Origin: Haloarcula halophila
GTDB lineage: Archaea; Halobacteriota; Halobacteria; Halobacteriales; Haloarculaceae
DNA: 64,000 bases
Assembly: GCF_029278565.1 (NCBI RefSeq)
Contig: NZ_CP119559.1
Coordinates: 2,294,001 to 2,358,000 of the forward strand
Reading direction: 5' to 3'
The notes beneath the pieces are model-generated. The model was not told where the DNA came from. It made no database searches and worked only from the letters and a program-made list of their open reading frames with translations. Shown here one piece after another: positions 52,891 to 61,550 of the stretch. The position numbers were made by a program, and so were the translations under genes. The first letter of the stretch is position 1. Every line of letters begins with the position of its first letter.

Positions 52891-54357
52891 TTGATGAGAC
52901 CTAACGTTGTTATCGTGGTCCTGGACACTGCACGATTCGACGACGCGCGTGGAACCGTGGGCGGGGCCCCAGTTATGCCGGCACTCGACCGGCTGGCGAG
53001 CGAGGGCACCGAGTGTATCCGGGTCTCGGCGACTGCACCGTGGACGCTGCCCTCTCACGCGTCGCTGTTTACCGGGACATATCCCTCGAAGCATGGTGCA
53101 CATGCTGGTCACAAGCGACTCACCGACGACCTTCCGAGGCTCCCATCCGTCCTCCAGACGGCGGGCTACGAGACTGTCGCTGTGTCGAACAATACCTGGA
53201 TCAGTGGTGAGTTCGGCTTCGACATCGGCTTCGACACGTTCTATCAGACCTGGCAGTATATCCAGTCGCCGACGGATCTTGGACGGATCGCTCGAACCCG
53301 TCACGGCTGGGAGATGTATCGTTCGCTCGCTCGCGAACTGCTCTCTGGAAATCTTCCGGTCAATGTCTTGAATGCTCTCTATGGTCGATTCGGACGGAAA
53401 CGAACCGACAGTGGTGCAGCCCAGACCAATGAATTTGTCCGTGGCTGGTTGCGTGACCGAACCGACGACGCCCCGTTCTTCCTCTTTGTTAACTATCTCG
53501 AACCGCATCTCGAGTATCGTCCGCCTAAATCCTACACGGACCGGTTCCTGCCGGCGGACGTCTCCCACGACGAGGCGATGTCTGTGCCTCAGGACGCGTG
53601 GGGCTATCTCGCCGGCGATGTGGAACTCAGCGCCCACGAGTTCGACATTCTTCGGGGGCTTTATCAGGCCGAGCTAGCCTACGTTGACGATCGCCTTCAG
53701 GAGTTACTGACGACACTGGATACGGCGACTGACCGGGAGACGTTTGTCGTCGTGACGAGTGACCACGGGGAAAATATCGGCGACCACGGGTTGATGGACC
53801 ATCAGTACTCACTCCACGAAACACTGTTACACGTTCCGCTCGTCATGTCTGGCGGGCCGTTTACGGGAACGGGAGAGGTGAGTCGGCCGGTCCAGTTAGT
53901 CGATCTGGCCCCGACTATCCTCGACACCGTTGGCGTCGACGCCCCTGCTCTTCGCACTGAAACACAAGGACTGTCGTTCCACCCTGACGCGGACGACCGA
54001 CGTGACTACGTAATCGCGGAGTACCTCGCTCCACAACCCTCGATGGACGCACTGGAAAAGCGTGTCGACGCGGTCCCTTCCGAGGTCAGACGCTACAACC
54101 GTTCGCTTCGGTCGATCAGTGTCGACGGGCGCAAACTGATTCGAGGCTCTGACGGCAGTCGGTGGCTCTACGACCTCACAGACGACCCTGACGAATGCAC
54201 CGATGTCTCGGACACTCACCCGAGTGTTGCCTCCACTCTGGAACAGCAATTGGAGACGTGGCTCGACTCGTTCGACCACGCGACCAATCGAGATGGCCCC
54301 GATATCGGTGCAAGCACCCGACAGCGACTTGAAGAACTCGGATATCTTCAAAAATAG
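52891..54357 (+). CDS. Sulfatase-like protein (alkaline phosphatase superfamily), Thr nucleophile
   Basis: A 488-residue protein starting MRPNVVIVVLDTARFDDARG (metal Asp). The active block APWTLPSHASLFTGTYPSKH has Thr at the formylglycine position and His for Arg. Further blocks are [39 protein letters not shown] (metal Asp/His), QLVDLAPTILDTVGVDAPAL, and the C-terminus LEELGYLQK. There is no signal peptide. It overlaps the convergent GT-C-like gene by 10 bp at its 3' end. It is closely similar in plan to the 17071 protein, which also neighbours a GT-C-like gene. Confidence 0.87.
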   Translation: MMRPNVVIVVLDTARFDDARGTVGGAPVMPALDRLASEGTECIRVSATAPWTLPSHASLFTGTYPSKHGAHAGHKRLTDDLPRLPSVLQTAGYETVAVSNNTWISGEFGFDIGFDTFYQTWQYIQSPTDLGRIARTRHGWEMYRSLARELLSGNLPVNVLNALYGRFGRKRTDSGAAQTNEFVRGWLRDRTDDAPFFLFVNYLEPHLEYRPPKSYTDRFLPADVSHDEAMSVPQDAWGYLAGDVELSAHEFDILRGLYQAELAYVDDRLQELLTTLDTATDRETFVVVTSDHGENIGDHGLMDHQYSLHETLLHVPLVMSGGPFTGTGEVSRPVQLVDLAPTILDTVGVDAPALRTETQGLSFHPDADDRRDYVIAEYLAPQPSMDALEKRVDAVPSEVRRYNRSLRSISVDGRKLIRGSDGSRWLYDLTDDPDECTDVSDTHPSVASTLEQQLETWLDSFDHATNRDGPDIGASTRQRLEELGYLQK

Positions 54358-55502
54358 TGCTGGAACTGGATTCGGTTCGAAATTCCGATGGCCCCGAACA
54401 GAAACAGTACCCAGACGAACATTTGCCGTTGTCGGACCGCCGTTCCGTAGTTCGCGTTCGCGAGGCCGTACAACGTCGCACCTGCGAGCAACCCGACGAT
54501 CAGCGTTATCGTGAGTGCGGTCGCATTCCGAGCGACGGTGCGGACCCCATCCAGACTTGCGACCCCGAAGACGAGCGTTATCATCGCTTCGACACACGCG
54601 ACGAGGTCCCGCGGAAGCACGACCATCCACGGGAACGGGGTAAACAAGAAATATGCGGCAGCGATCCACGAGAAGGCCACCATCTGGAAGATGTTGTCCG
54701 GCAGGACATCCGGTAGATAGACCGCCCGACCGCGGGTGCGTTGCTTTCGAATGTCGCGCAGGAACCCGACTATTCGACTCCGTTGCCAGATAGAGACGAT
54801 TCCCCCTATCACCATAGCACTCAGCGTGACATGGTCGGCGTACTCTACGTCTCTGGCGTAGAGTGAACCCGCGACACCGGTCCCGACAGCGAGGGCGTAC
54901 AGTGGGACGTTCTCGATTCGAAGTACTGTTGCCACGGTGAGGAGTCCAACGATGGCTACGAGATCAAAACTCCTTCGGACGTTCTCTGGTGGAGCGACGT
55001 AAAGACGTACGACGCCAGTTAATGCAAAGAGGATGATTCCCTCTCTGAGCAGCGTCGCGTGGATAGCGACGAACGTTGGAAATACAGCAACTGGGAGTGC
55101 GGCAAGCACCCCCGCCTGCTGTGAGTGTAATCTGTGCCCAATTACGACGACCTGATAGGCTGCCGCTGCCCCAACCCCGGCAAGCACGATACGAGCAAAA
55201 ATCTCACTCGGCCCGGGTACCAACCAGAACGGTGCCAGTAGCACGCCCCAGACTTGGTCGACGTTCCTGAACGCATCTATCGTTGACCCGGTAAATAGTT
55301 TCGACACGAGTTTTGGTGGCTCTCCTGATGCAAACGCCTGGGCCGCACTGACTGCGGCCGCTTCGAACAACCGTGAGTCGCCTTGCGAGTATGGGTTGAT
55401 TCGAAGTACCGAGAGCGGGATGGTAAGCAGGCGCAGGACTAACGCGAGGGCACCGACCTGGAGTGCCGCCACTGGACGGTCAGTCACGGCAACTCTCCTC
55501 AA
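54348..55502 (-). CDS. Polytopic membrane protein, possible GT-C transferase or polymerase
   Basis: A 384-residue protein with about nine or ten hydrophobic helices. An acidic first loop (INPYSQGDSRLFEAAAVSAA, about residues 36-55) and a late NYGTAVRQRQMFVWVLFLFG resemble the pattern seen in GT39-like enzymes and O-antigen polymerases (N.GT..R.R). ATLLREGIILFALTGVVRLY is a possible active loop. Which of these activities it has cannot be decided. It is co-directional and downstream of the GT4 gene at 55536 (33-bp gap). Confidence 0.65.
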   Translation of the reverse strand: MRRVAVTDRPVAALQVGALALVLRLLTIPLSVLRINPYSQGDSRLFEAAAVSAAQAFASGEPPKLVSKLFTGSTIDAFRNVDQVWGVLLAPFWLVPGPSEIFARIVLAGVGAAAAYQVVVIGHRLHSQQAGVLAALPVAVFPTFVAIHATLLREGIILFALTGVVRLYVAPPENVRRSFDLVAIVGLLTVATVLRIENVPLYALAVGTGVAGSLYARDVEYADHVTLSAMVIGGIVSIWQRSRIVGFLRDIRKQRTRGRAVYLPDVLPDNIFQMVAFSWIAAAYFLFTPFPWMVVLPRDLVACVEAMITLVFGVASLDGVRTVARNATALTITLIVGLLAGATLYGLANANYGTAVRQRQMFVWVLFLFGAIGISNRIQFQHYF

Positions 55503-55535
55503 TCCACGTTCTGTGACGAGTCATGTCTAACGATA

Positions 55536-56639
55536 TCACCCTGTACTGACCCGTTCTAAGTGCGCGGTTGTCTTTCGTACAGTTCGTTTCCACTCGTACT
55601 CACGTGTGGCCGCCATCGGTTCGTAGTCGGCTCTGCTATCAAGCACGTGAACGAGGGCTTGGGCCAGTGCTGTGTGCTCGCCGACAGGCACACACTCGCC
55701 CCCGCCGGCAACTACTGTGCGGATTTGCGGAAGGTCAGACACGACGACAGGGACGTCGGTCGCCATCGCCTCCAGAACAGTCCGAGGAACCCCCTCCGCA
55801 CGGCTCGGTAAGATGAGCACGTCTGCACTCCTGTAAATCTCTGGCATCGCGTCATACGGTTGTGTTCCAGTGAGAGTCACGTGGTCTTCGAGACCGGCTT
55901 TCTCGATTTGAGTCTCGAGTTGTGCACGAAGTGGCCCCTTGCCGACAAAATAGAGGTGAGAGTCAGGGTACTGTCTGACCACCCGTCGGAATGCCACAAG
56001 TGCGTCGGTCGGCCGCTTTCCATCGACGAATCGCCCGACAAATAGCAGCGTCGGTCCCTCGGAAGTGAGTAAATCGCTCTGTGGCCCTTCTGGAGAAAAT
56101 CGCCCACGGTCGATTCCGTTGGGAACAACCGCGATTTCGGTCGATACATCTCGTTCACGAAGGCGGTCCCTGTCGGCGTCAGTGTAGCAGAATACAACGT
56201 CTGCACTGTCAAACGTGAGGCGTGCAACGGTCCGAAGATACACGTCGAAGAGCCACCTCGCCGCGGTCTGTGAGTACAGCCCGTGGTTAGTGATTGCTAG
56301 CGGTGGCCCACCCAGCCGCCGTACCGCTGCTGCGAGGTTCGTGGAGAAGTAGAGATGAGAGTGTGCGTGAACGATGTCGAACCGATTCGCGCGTTGTTGG
56401 AGGAACTGCATCACTCCGGGAGATATCGAGTTACCAACTGGTTCAGTCACTGATGGAAACCGAACGACATCGTACCCATCGCGTCGCTCGATGTGGGGCT
56501 CCGCATCGCCCTGTGTAACCGTTAGAACGGTCACGTTGTGTCCCAAGGACGCTTGATCACGGCTCATCGCGTGGACATGATATGCGCCACCCCCCTTGGT
56601 CTCGGGATAGAGTTTCTGTGCCACCCGTAAGATTCGCAT
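55536..56639 (-). CDS. GT4 family glycosyltransferase
   Basis: A 367-residue GT-B enzyme: MRILRVAQKLYPETKGGGAY and HVHAMSRDQASLGHNVTVLT, FDIVHAHSHLYFSTNLAAAV, AVVPNGIDRGRFSPEGP, LLFVGRFVDGKRPTDALVAF, LYFVGKGPLRAQLETQIEKA and IYRSADVLILPSRAEGVPRT followed by VLEAMATDVPVVVSD (nucleotide-binding Glu). The length is normal. It is the first gene of a two-gene minus-strand unit with the polytopic protein. Confidence 0.93.
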   Translation of the reverse strand: MRILRVAQKLYPETKGGGAYHVHAMSRDQASLGHNVTVLTVTQGDAEPHIERRDGYDVVRFPSVTEPVGNSISPGVMQFLQQRANRFDIVHAHSHLYFSTNLAAAVRRLGGPPLAITNHGLYSQTAARWLFDVYLRTVARLTFDSADVVFCYTDADRDRLRERDVSTEIAVVPNGIDRGRFSPEGPQSDLLTSEGPTLLFVGRFVDGKRPTDALVAFRRVVRQYPDSHLYFVGKGPLRAQLETQIEKAGLEDHVTLTGTQPYDAMPEIYRSADVLILPSRAEGVPRTVLEAMATDVPVVVSDLPQIRTVVAGGGECVPVGEHTALAQALVHVLDSRADYEPMAATREYEWKRTVRKTTAHLERVSTG

Positions 56640-56767
56640 CCGTCACCTGTCTCACTCGGTCCACGCAAAAAACGTCGTCGGTATTTCGGATGTTTCTCCC
56701 ATCGTCGAATCTAAAAACATAATTACCGAACGACGCACTGACAGATGTAATACTGTAATAACGTTCC

Positions 56768-57150
56768 CTCGTGGCATTTGCTCTGGTCTCGGCGCTCGGT
56801 GGACTGTTTGTCCACGCCGACGTGACCAGCCAAGACCGGTCGCTATATCCCGACGCGGCGACACTGGCGAACGTGTACTCCTGTTCGGTACCGCGACCGA
56901 TCGCTCGGACGGCGAACTGACCGTCCGGGCCCGGCACGTGGAGAGAGCCTAACACTCAGCGTGACGGGCGTCACAACTGCGATCGAACCGGGTGGTGTCG
57001 TCCAGGTGTACGACACCGTCGAGGTAAACAACGCCCTCAGGGCAGATCAGATCGCCGTCGTCAGCAGCAGTTTCGGAGCCGAGTTGTACAAGTATGGAAC
57101 GTCAGCTATCGGCGTGCTTGGATTCCCGGTCGTGTTCTTCCAATACTGGT
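56768..57150 (+). pseudogene. Decayed membrane-anchored protein gene
   Basis: Conceptual translation with one frameshift near 56880: FALVSALGGLFVHADVTSQD, RSLYPDAATLANVY, then LTLSVTGVTTAIEPGGVVQV and VEVNNALRADQIAVVSSSFG. There is a signal-like hydrophobic start and a beta-rich remainder. I recognise no family and see no usable start codon. It is the first of three relics in a row before the intact SQD1-like gene. Confidence 0.5.
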
Positions 57151-57157
57151 GCTGGGG

Positions 57158-57659
57158 ATGCACGATATGGCTGATCTGCTCACGCATCTGCTGGCCCCCC
57201 TCATCGTGTTGACTGTCGTCGGCTGGCGCGTCGAGTGGCTCGAGACGCGGTTGATCGCCCTCGTGATGGGTGGGGCCGCGATCCCGGATCTCGTGAAAGT
57301 AGGTATCGTCCTCGACAGTACCCTCGTCCGGACTGCTCTCGGCGTCCCGTTCTCCTACGCCCCTCTCTCGACGCTGGGTGGTGTCTTGATGGTCGCCGGA
57401 CTCATCACCCTTCTATTCGCTCGTCGCCACTAGCGACGCTTGTACGGCCACGTGGTGTTCAGTGGCCTAATTTCGCTCGTCCTTGACGGACTGCACGTCT
57501 ACGCCGAAGGCTGTGTTTCGGTGTGGCTCTATATGTTTACGACCTGATGCCCATCGACACCAAGTCTGTGCGTCTCCTCAGACCCGACCGTGCTGGTCGA
57601 TGCGCTCGTCGTTGCAGGGAACGAGTTCCTCGTCGACAGACGCGTGATAGATTCTTGAC
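57158..57659 (+). pseudogene. Decayed YdjM-like membrane metal-dependent hydrolase
   Basis: The open part MHDMADLLTHLLAPLIVLTV, LIALVMGGAAIPDLVKVGI and FSYAPLSTLGGVLMVAGLIT resembles the N-terminal half of haloarchaeal YdjM-type membrane proteins (HxxxD...PD motifs). A stop at 57431-57433 follows ARRH. Beyond it LVLDGLHVYAEGCVSVWLYM and CVSSDPTVLVDALVVAGNEF continue the family in other frames, so the gene is truncated and frameshifted. Confidence 0.6.
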
Positions 57660-58263
57660 CAAGCGATCGAACACCGTCGGCAGTCCTTCGAGCAGTACCA
57701 GTCGGACATCGAGGCGATGGCCGACGAGTTCCTCGCGACGTTCGAACCGCGCTACCGGGAAGCTGCCAAGGATGTCACACCGACCGAGGAGTTGTTCTAC
57801 GTCGTCGACGTGGGACAGCCCAGCGAAACAGAGACACGGGCAGTGTACCGGGACGCAGACAACTCGGTCAGCGTCCTGACCAAGAGCTTCGAGTACTTCG
57901 ACGCCGTCGAGACGGCGCTCGCGGACGCACTTGACCAGGGTGTCGACATCGACGTCCTCTTTCTCCATCCGGACCACCTCTCTCCGGAGAACCGGGCCGT
58001 CCAGGAACGGATCGTAGACCGGATACGGTCGTCGTACCCTGTAGTGGGAATCCGATTCAGTGAGGAGCAACTACCCTGGCGAGGGACGCTCGCGGACCCG
58101 AGTATGGAACGAGACGGGGACGGCGATCCTCCTCGTCGAAGAGAAAGATATCCCGCTCCACATGCGCCAGGCCGCCGTCACCGAGAACGGCTCGTTCGTC
58201 GCCGGACTGCAGCGGTACTTCGACCTCATCTGGGAGTACGAGAGCACCGAACAGCCTGATTGA
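57660..58263 (+). pseudogene. TrmB-type transcriptional regulator relic
   Basis: QAIEHRRQSFEQYQSDIEAM starts without a start codon or the N-terminal winged helix. YREAAKDVTPTEELFYVVDV, VSVLTKSFEYFDAVETALAD and SSYPVVGIRFSEEQLPWRGT follow. A frameshift near 58105 then leads to TAILLVEEKDIPLHMRQAAV and LQRYFDLIWEYES. TrmB relatives are sugar-responsive repressors/activators. This one lacks the DNA-binding domain and is broken. It immediately precedes the SQD1-like gene and its operator-like repeat. Confidence 0.7.
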
Positions 58264-58316
58264 GGCCCCTGTTTCTCATAGTCAATCGACTCGAACTCAC
58301 GTGTCGGTTGGAGGAG

Positions 58317-58326
58317 ATATTTAAAC
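58317..58326 (+). promoter_or_regulatory. TATA box of the SQD1-like gene
   Basis: ATATTTAAAC lies 31-40 nt before the ATG at 58357. Confidence 0.55.
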
Positions 58327-58333
58327 CAAGAAT

Positions 58334-58354
58334 GTTACTCACAGACTGAGTAAC
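58334..58354. promoter_or_regulatory. Perfect 8-bp inverted repeat (operator candidate)
   Basis: GTTACTCA-CAGAC-TGAGTAAC. Perfect arms of 8 bp with a 5-bp spacer sit between the TATA box and the start codon, ending 2 nt before the ATG. This is a classic position for a repressor that blocks transcription start. Confidence 0.6.
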
Positions 58355-58356
58355 CG

Positions 58357-59529
58357 ATGTCTATCCTCATCACCGGTGCCGACGGCTACCTCGGGTGGCC
58401 GGCGACCCTGCGGATCGCCGACCGGACCGACGATCGAGTCATCCTCGTCGACAACTTCGGCCGCCGTGAGTGGGTTGAGGAGGTCGGCGCTACGAGCGCG
58501 ACGCCAGTCTCCAGTATCGACCGGCGACTCGACGCCGCACGGGAGGTCCACGGGCTCTCGAACCTCTCGTTCGTCAAGGGCGACCTCGTCGAGAAGTCCT
58601 TCGTCGACGAACTCCTGGTGGTCCACGAACCGGACGTGGTCGTCCACACGGCGGCCCAGCCCTCCGCGCCGTACTCCCAGATCAATGGCGAGCGGGCCAA
58701 CTACACCCAGCACAACAACATGCAGGCCACGCGGAATCTCCTGTGGGGTCTGGAGGAACACGACCTCACCAACACCCACTTCATCGAGACGACCACGACG
58801 GGTGTCTACGGCGCACCCGAATTCCCCATCCCGGAGGGTGGGGCGACGATGGAGAATCAGGGCGAGGCCGACGATGTGCCGTTTCCGGCGATGGCTGGGA
58901 GCTGGTACCACCTCACGAAATCGCACGACGCAGCGAACCTGCGGTTGGCCCACCAGCAGTTCGACATCCCGATCTCGGACGTCCGAACCGCTATCGTCTA
59001 CGGGACCGAGACCGCCGAGACGCGCGAGGACGACCGACTGAAGACCCGATTCGACTTCGATTACTACTTCGGGACTGTAGGACATCGTTTCTGTGCACAG
59101 GCGGTCGCGGGCTACCCGGTCACGGTCTACGGCAAGGGCGAGCAGCGCAAGCCGTTCATTTCGCTGGAGGACGCAGTCGAGGGGCTGGCACAGGTCGCAC
59201 TCGAAGACCCGGACGACCGGCCTGAGGGGCTGACCGTCTACAACCAGGTCACCCGCGCTATCAGTATCGTCGAGATCGCGGAGACGATCGCGGACGTCGG
59301 TTCGGAGTTCGACCTCGACGTGGCTGTCAAGCACTTCGAGAACCCGCGTGACGAGGACGAAACCCACAAGATGGAGATTGAGAACGACCGCTACGCCGAC
59401 CTCATCGGCGGCCAGAACCAGACCTTCGAGGAGGGTGTCCGCGACATCTTCGAGACGCTGACCCGCTACGACGACACCATCGAGTCCTACGAAGACCGGT
59501 TCCTCCCTAGTGTCCTTGTCGATGAATGA
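58357..59529 (+). CDS. SQD1/Agl3-like UDP-sulfoquinovose synthase family SDR
   Basis: A 390-residue extended SDR. MSILITGADGYLGWPATLRI is the Rossmann loop. Family-specific blocks are VVVHTAAQPSAPYSQINGER, NNMQATRNLLWGLEEHDL, FIETTTTGVYGAPEFPIPEG, GSWYHLTKSHDAANLRLAHQ (catalytic Tyr/Lys with the SQD1-type 'YH..K.HD') and YGKGEQRKPFISLEDAVEGL. SQD1 and archaeal Agl3 make UDP-sulfoquinovose from UDP-glucose and sulfite, and Agl3 supplies the sulfonated sugar of the Sulfolobus N-glycan. A decayed C-terminal copy lies at 12310-12630. Substrate assignment is by family only. Confidence 0.85.
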   Translation: MSILITGADGYLGWPATLRIADRTDDRVILVDNFGRREWVEEVGATSATPVSSIDRRLDAAREVHGLSNLSFVKGDLVEKSFVDELLVVHEPDVVVHTAAQPSAPYSQINGERANYTQHNNMQATRNLLWGLEEHDLTNTHFIETTTTGVYGAPEFPIPEGGATMENQGEADDVPFPAMAGSWYHLTKSHDAANLRLAHQQFDIPISDVRTAIVYGTETAETREDDRLKTRFDFDYYFGTVGHRFCAQAVAGYPVTVYGKGEQRKPFISLEDAVEGLAQVALEDPDDRPEGLTVYNQVTRAISIVEIAETIADVGSEFDLDVAVKHFENPRDEDETHKMEIENDRYADLIGGQNQTFEEGVRDIFETLTRYDDTIESYEDRFLPSVLVDE

Positions 59530-59563
59530 GAATTAAATACTGACATCTCAATCAGAACTGAAA

Positions 59564-59591
59564 ATGTATCTTGAGATACATTTATTCTTTT
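59564..59591 (+). terminator. Hairpin plus T-rich terminator after the SQD1-like gene
   Basis: ATGTATC-TTGA-GATACAT (7-bp stem, 59564-59581) followed by TTATTCTTTTT. The rest up to 59727 holds no gene. Confidence 0.55.
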
Positions 59592-59727
59592 TCAGATAAC
59601 TAATTACACTATAGTATTGAGACGCTCAACGACTGTTTGGGACAGATACCAGCAAGTATGGTAACTTAGTCGGCTGACGATCGAACGACGGTCCAACGAG
59701 ATCGTACGAGAAGCGTTCCAGTAGCAC

Positions 59728-60714
59728 TCAAGAGTTCCGTACCAGCGGCTCGTACCACTCGCGGTTCTCCCGGTACCAGTCGATGAACTTCGAGACGCCC
59801 TCCCGGATCGTATGCGAGGCCTCGTAGCCCAGCAGTTCGCTCGCACGCTCCGTACTCGCGTGGGTGTGCTCGGCGTCGGCGTCGTGGCGCTCCTCGTAGA
59901 CAAGCTCTAGCTCGGGCGCCAACTGATCGCGGATCTCCTCGGCCAGTGTCTTGATCTCGATGTTGTCCGTCGAGCCGATGTTGATGGCCTGGCCGTCGGC
60001 GGCGTCCTCCTCCAGCAACGTGACGTTGGCTTCGAGGATGTCATCGATGTACGTGAAGTCCCGCGTCTGTGTGCCGTCGCCGTAGATGATCGGCGGGTCG
60101 CCGTTCATACACCGGGAGACGAAATTGGAGATGGCCATGTTCGGGCGCATCCGGGGACCGTATACTGTAAAGTACCGCAGCGCGACGGCGGGGAAGTCGT
60201 ACACCTCGCTGTAGGCACAGGCGTACCGTTCGGCGGCGAGTTTCGAAGCGCCGTAGGGCGAGACCGGCGTCGTCGGATGTTCTTCGTCGTACGGGAGGTA
60301 CTGCGGGACGCCGTACACCGACGACGAGGAAGCCATGACGAACCGCTCGATGCCCTCGTCGCGACAGGCGTCCAGCAGATTCAGCGTGCCGCCGACATTG
60401 ACCTCGTCGTACTTTCGGGGGTTCTCGACGCTCGGGCGGACGCCGGCCTGGGCAGCCTGGTGGTAGACGTAGTCGGCGTCGGCGACGAGGTCGGTGACCA
60501 ACTCGGCGTCGCGGACATCGCCCTCGACGAACTCGTAGCTACCGTCGCTGGCGTCGGCCGCCGCGCGGCCCGCCTCGACGTTGTGGGACTTGATGTCCAG
60601 GTCGTAGAACGGGTCCCGGTTGTCCAGGACGACGACGTCGTGGCCGTCACCGGCGAACCGTTCGGCGAGGTGGCCACCGATGAAGCCCGCACCGCCAGTC
60701 ACGAGGATTCTCAT
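59728..60714 (-). CDS. UDP-sugar 4-epimerase (GalE/WbpP-like SDR)
   Basis: A 328-residue SDR: MRILVTGGAGFIGGHLAERF, VVVLDNRDPFYDLDIKSHNV, YEFVEGDVRDAELVTDLVAD, YVYHQAAQAGVRPSVENPRK, MASSSSVYGVPQYLPYDEEH, SPYGASKLAAERYACAYSEV (catalytic Tyr/Lys) and RDFTYIDDILEANVTLLEED. YHQAAQAGVR(P)SV is typical of UDP-GlcNAc/UDP-glucuronate 4-epimerases (WbpP/CapI type). It is backbone-like in composition. It converges on the SQD1-like gene. Confidence 0.9.
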   Translation of the reverse strand: MRILVTGGAGFIGGHLAERFAGDGHDVVVLDNRDPFYDLDIKSHNVEAGRAAADASDGSYEFVEGDVRDAELVTDLVADADYVYHQAAQAGVRPSVENPRKYDEVNVGGTLNLLDACRDEGIERFVMASSSSVYGVPQYLPYDEEHPTTPVSPYGASKLAAERYACAYSEVYDFPAVALRYFTVYGPRMRPNMAISNFVSRCMNGDPPIIYGDGTQTRDFTYIDDILEANVTLLEEDAADGQAINIGSTDNIEIKTLAEEIRDQLAPELELVYEERHDADAEHTHASTERASELLGYEASHTIREGVSKFIDWYRENREWYEPLVRNS

Positions 60715-60985
60715 TACCCCAAGCGGGTCGGGGAAGCGACAAAAACCCGTCGGGTTCGAGTGTTGGGTCCGTTATGCCGAGATTGAACTGCCCGTTGCAG
60801 CTACCCAAACGAGCGTGGGTTTCCGGTACATGATGCCGCCTGCGAATCGTCAGAGCGTGTCGACCACCTCGCACGCGATATCCGACATAACGAGGCACTA
60901 CTCATGGTATTTATAAAGCACCGAGTTTTCGAGAATTCCTGGCTCGGAACCGACTAAGTATCCGCACGGCCGACGTTAATATCGA

Positions 60986-61396
60986 ATGCCGACAGATCAA
61001 CCAGATCCTTCTGAGCGGGAGATGCCGTCCGACCCAGCCGATCTCCTGCCAGCGGATAGCGTCCTCTCACTGGACGAATATCTCGCCATGCACGCTGCTG
61101 TCGGCCACCGCACTCGATACGAGATTCTCTATCGCCTCGTTCACAGTGGCGAGATGAGCCCCAGTGAACTCGAAGACACTATGAAAATCGACGACAGTAC
61201 GCTCCACTACCATCTGAACAAACTCGTCGCCGTCGGATTGATTGAGAAACGTCAGCGTACGGGGTGTGGACAGGAAGGGTTGCACACCTACTATCGAGCG
61301 ACTGTGTTCGGAGAGGTCACGCTAACTGACGGTGTCGACGAGCTGATCCGCGGTGAGCGAGAGTTCGACCGTATGTACGACAGCTCGGCGGAGTGA
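60986..61396 (+). CDS. ArsR-like winged-helix transcriptional regulator
   Basis: A 136-residue protein. The winged helix is VLSLDEYLAMHAAVGHRTRY, EILYRLVHSGEMSPSELEDT, DDSTLHYHLNKLVAVGLIEK and a wing KRQRTGCGQEGLHTYYRATV. The acidic N-terminal 30 residues are disordered-looking. Two possible starts lie close together; MPTDQPD at 60986 has a TATA-like GACTAAGTATCC about 30 nt before it. It is the only intact DNA-binding regulator in the right-hand part of the locus and so a candidate for the repeats at 58334 or 12092. In 61397-61550 I see no gene. Confidence 0.8.
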   Translation: MPTDQPDPSEREMPSDPADLLPADSVLSLDEYLAMHAAVGHRTRYEILYRLVHSGEMSPSELEDTMKIDDSTLHYHLNKLVAVGLIEKRQRTGCGQEGLHTYYRATVFGEVTLTDGVDELIRGEREFDRMYDSSAE

Positions 61397-61550
61397 AAAC
61401 AGCGGATTGGATATGCCCATAGCCGAGACGTGAATTCAGCGTTGTTGTCGGACGAGGATCTCGGTCGTGTAGACGGACACGACTCTTCCCGACGAACCGT
61501 TTCTGGGACTGAACGAGGTTCTCGACGGCTGAACTACCGATCCGATCGTC

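Noticed and set aside
58357-59529. dTDP-glucose 4,6-dehydratase (RmlB) as the identity of this SDR
   Set aside because: The QINGER and WYHLTKSHD blocks point to the SQD1/Agl3 family instead.
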